This document shows, one piece after another, positions 63,001-64,000 of a stretch of 64,000 bases of DNA (the stretch's first letter is position 1; each line of letters begins with the position of its first letter). Made by a program: the position numbers and the translations under genes. The notes under the pieces are model-generated. The model did not search any database, was not told where the DNA came from, and saw nothing but the letters and a program-made list of their open reading frames with translations. The stretch is from a virus, in IMG/VR virus record IMGVR_UViG_3300022752_004829, positions 19,359-83,358 of that record; one strand, 5' to 3'.

Positions 63001-64000
63001 CAGTTTCCCAAATTTTTATTTCTCTTTTCCCATATAATGAATTTATTGATTCACCTAAAATACCTGTTTCAGGTCCTATAGAAATTCTAGTATTAGTAAA
63101 TGGTTGAGTTAGTAAGTTTATATCAACATCTTGCGTATTTAAAAGCGTTCTATAAAATGTAATTCCAGAATTGAAAGTTAAATTATTATTAAATGTTTTT
63201 TCATCTGATATAGTCTGATTTCCAGTTGTAAAAACAACATAATTATTTAAATTATTAATTTCAGTTTGCAGAGTATTTCCTGTCGCAATTAAATTAGTTA
63301 TTGTTGCAAATTTACTATCTGCTACCCCACTATAAGCAATAATATTTTGTACAGATGCTATATCATCTAATGGACTTAGGTCACTATTTCTTGTGCTTAT
63401 GCCAAATTTAAATTTATTGCTATGATCAAATCCTATAATTGGTCCAGGATCATTTAAACCAGTTAATCCAGATCCAGTAACAAAGAAAATTCCACCATCA
63501 TTTGCTCCACCAGTAAGATTTAAAAGAATATAAGGGCTAGATACATTAAATTGAGTTGTATTTACTATAGTTTGAGTTCCAGTAACAACTAAATTATTAA
63601 TTGTTGTATTTCCATTAAAAGTTTTATTTCCTAATATAAGTTGATCACCATAAGTAAGCACAGATACTCCGCTAAGATCATCTATTTTTTTACTTAAATC
63701 ATTCCCCGTAGAAATAAGATTCGTTGAAAGCGTATTCCCTGTCGTAATTAAATTCGTTGCAAGCGTATTGATATTCGTTTGGAGCGTAGTTCCAGTCGTA
63801 GTTAAGTTCGTTTGTAACGTAGTTCCAGTCGTAGCAAGATTCGTTGAAAGCGTATTCCCTGTCGTAATTAAATTCGTTGCAAGCGTATTGATATTCGTTT
63901 GGAGCGTAGTTCCAGTCGTAGTTAAGTTCGTTTGTAACGTAGTTCCAGTCGTAGCAAGATTCGTTGAAAGCGTATTCCCTGTCGTAATTAAATTCGTTGC
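60044..64000 (-). CDS. Tail fibre protein with YadA-head-like repeats and hendecad stalk (5' end outside window)
   Basis: The frame stays open from 63661 (a GTG codon, not the true start) to the window edge, so at least 1,318 residues are seen and the N-terminus is missing. From the edge: a threonine-rich stalk of perfect 40-residue repeats with an 11-residue sub-pattern (TLQTNLTTTGT), then strand-rich modules with repeated SGVKxFxSRPTVNxTGVLLSGEA (two copies) and TGNQTISG. A run of about 25 units follows, each with a GG-x-x-N turn (SIIVGG, SFIGGG, ASVLGGQCN), like the Hep_Hag/YadA head beta-helix. The C-terminus is a new strand-rich domain. It should be a trimer that binds host surface. Confidence 0.85.
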   Translation of the reverse strand, partial: ATNLITTGNTLSTNLATTGTTLQTNLTTTGTTLQTNINTLATNLITTGNTLSTNLATTGTTLQTNLTTTGTTLQTNINTLATNLITTGNTLSTNLISTGNDLSKKIDDLSGVSVLTYGDQLILGNKTFNGNTTINNLVVTGTQTIVNTTQFNVSSPYILLNLTGGANDGGIFFVTGSGLTGLNDPGPIIGFDHSNKFKFGISTRNSDLSPLDDIASVQNIIAYSGVADSKFATITNLIATGNTLQTEINNLNNYVVFTTGNQTISDEKTFNNNLTFNSGITFYRTLLNTQDVDINLLTQPFTNTRISIGPETGILGESINSLYGKREIKIWETGGLSTAFSDGPFVRIGASGVLISEKIESKVGIGTLFPTEKVHISGGNLKVEGDAIASNLIYNTGNQNVSGVKNFYSRPTVNNTGVLLSGEAVATPSIFEYSVSYQSPNSGMYYLPTGYRNAIIRVISFNPTGDINLILSSGNQRVGDQITIDFTRINDMPQEFIKISGYELDTTNIPESMVIDPDLSETVYYKNSVSYIYTNRLYGAARKTWEKIDANSPTISYLKNNNIFVSTTGNQTVSGVKDFSSRPTVNGTGVLLSGEAAGLPTTIVYTTGNQTISGNKSFINNIEVQGTGIFNDLDLSNISEFQLSGANINLIDGNVYVSGGWIYISGNPVSTGIGGGSFNVTGENIVYTSGIQYISGLKIFGNQNSYSGNNIVLAGGTNNMISGNRSIIVGGNSNSGVGNDTFIGGGQYNSVDGNYSIIVGGTRNYTSGLSSIIVGGEVNTGIGLRSFIGGGYKNYASGEGASIFGGEQNISTDYRSTVVGGFLNQSTASYASVFGGNSNCATGQSSLVLGGLCNRSLDAYASVLGGQCNTAAKPYSLVAGGICNSGLETSSIVVGGRENIAAGFRTFVGGGNNNINYGQASFIGGGSSNYINGVIPGPIPIPVCWSFIGGGQNNNIGSFGSFIGAGASNAIVSNAYNSFIGGGSNNTINASSSIILGGDSNTASSSCTNILGGQNNYIVNAPYGIILGGYSNIVGTGAGLSNESVILGGSSNAIYGRLDITVGQPVGYGINQLIGNGSNNQSMGCHSVILNGKNNRMIGRQSSIINGSGNAIGPILTGSLTSSSSFNLINFSNNSIINGIVNHIQSGNYNSIINGENHTISGNYNTAIGGKLISILNNHSGSIVISDAEDRIHRSYSSNSLTLDFSSGVYFSDKKVFGMTPEIINVNSNFNISGNYNSRMILAANSSQITGTLISGNPTGFNASIIQIGAGQIQITGLGIGVSINSYNNQYKTAGQFASISLLHTGNNGYIMYGNTSL
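63716..64000 (-). repeat. Perfect 120-base tandem repeat in the fibre gene
   Basis: Blocks 63721-63840 and 63841-63960 are identical base for base, and the array continues to the window edge; the left border is near 63716. Each unit codes for 40 residues made of four sub-units of 11, 11, 7 and 11 residues, with Leu every 11 positions and Thr coded nearly always by ACG. The repeat is richer in G+C than its neighbours, which suggests recent amplification. Confidence 0.9.

Noticed and set aside
60044-63661. GTG at 63661 as the fibre gene start
   Set aside because: The frame stays open and in phase up to the window edge and codes for regular repeats, so this GTG is an internal valine.
63716-64000. 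CRISPR-like array
   Set aside because: The repeat unit is 120 bases without unique spacers, lies inside an open coding frame and encodes a regular 40-residue protein repeat.

Overview
The window is one AT-rich segment of a large tailed-phage genome, with a siphovirus-type, lambda-like tail tip. The evidence is an uninterrupted run of phage replication, nucleotide-metabolism and virion genes with four-base start/stop overlaps, a 2,308-residue tape measure, a tail tube, and a complete M-L-K-I-J tail-tip series. No tRNA, rRNA, integrase, transposase or CRISPR array was seen. TAA, TAG and TGA all act as stops. The host cannot be named. The canonical -35/-10 promoters and the heptose-sugar genes fit a low-GC Gram-negative bacterium, but that is inference.

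Layout. 1-1083 (+): the end of a glycosyltransferase, an FmdB-like small protein and a SET-domain protein. 1087-5313 (-): class Ia ribonucleotide reductase nrdA-nrdB followed by two small unknown genes. 5314-5771 has no gene. It holds a GC-rich, strongly structured RNA candidate transcribed towards nrdA from a consensus promoter, and a divergent promoter pair that shares its -35 sequence. 5772-20454 (+): fifteen sugar genes (glycosyltransferases, methyltransferases, heptose-phosphate isomerase and kinase, a phosphatase/nucleotidyltransferase/methyltransferase fusion, epimerases, UDP-galactopyranose mutase and a GDP-mannose dehydratase-like enzyme). Together they could build and attach one or more nucleotide-activated, probably heptose-derived and methylated sugars. 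20429-31966 (+): replication and recombination (RecA/UvsX-like, Vsr-like nuclease, DnaB helicase, ThyX, DnaG-like primase, a RecB/Cas4-like nuclease, and a DNA polymerase III whose PHP part, proofreading exonuclease and catalytic subunit are separate genes) plus a possible single-strand-binding protein. 31960-35067 (+): a GT4-GT9 glycosyltransferase interrupted by one in-frame TAA. 35095-35910 (+): a possible single-strand annealing protein.

35907-64000 is the virion region. The tail-tip genes (36758-45490) run on the + strand. The tail fibre, LamG-like protein, a GT9-like enzyme, neck proteins, tail tube, chaperone-like genes and tape measure (64000 down to 45476) run on the - strand and meet the tip genes head-on at 45.48 kb.

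Two promoter classes appear. Replication, recombination and glycan units have good sigma70-type promoters whose -10 box lies only 6-9 bases before the ATG, which predicts leaderless mRNAs. Virion units instead have a GTGTAAT/GTGTAAA element upstream, several with a normal ribosome-binding site, which suggests a phage-specific late promoter.

The observations most worth following are the structured RNA before nrdA, the leaderless-promoter pattern, the late-promoter motif, the heptose pathway, the in-frame stop splitting the GT4-GT9 protein, the split polymerase III and the very large insertion in the gpL-like tail protein.
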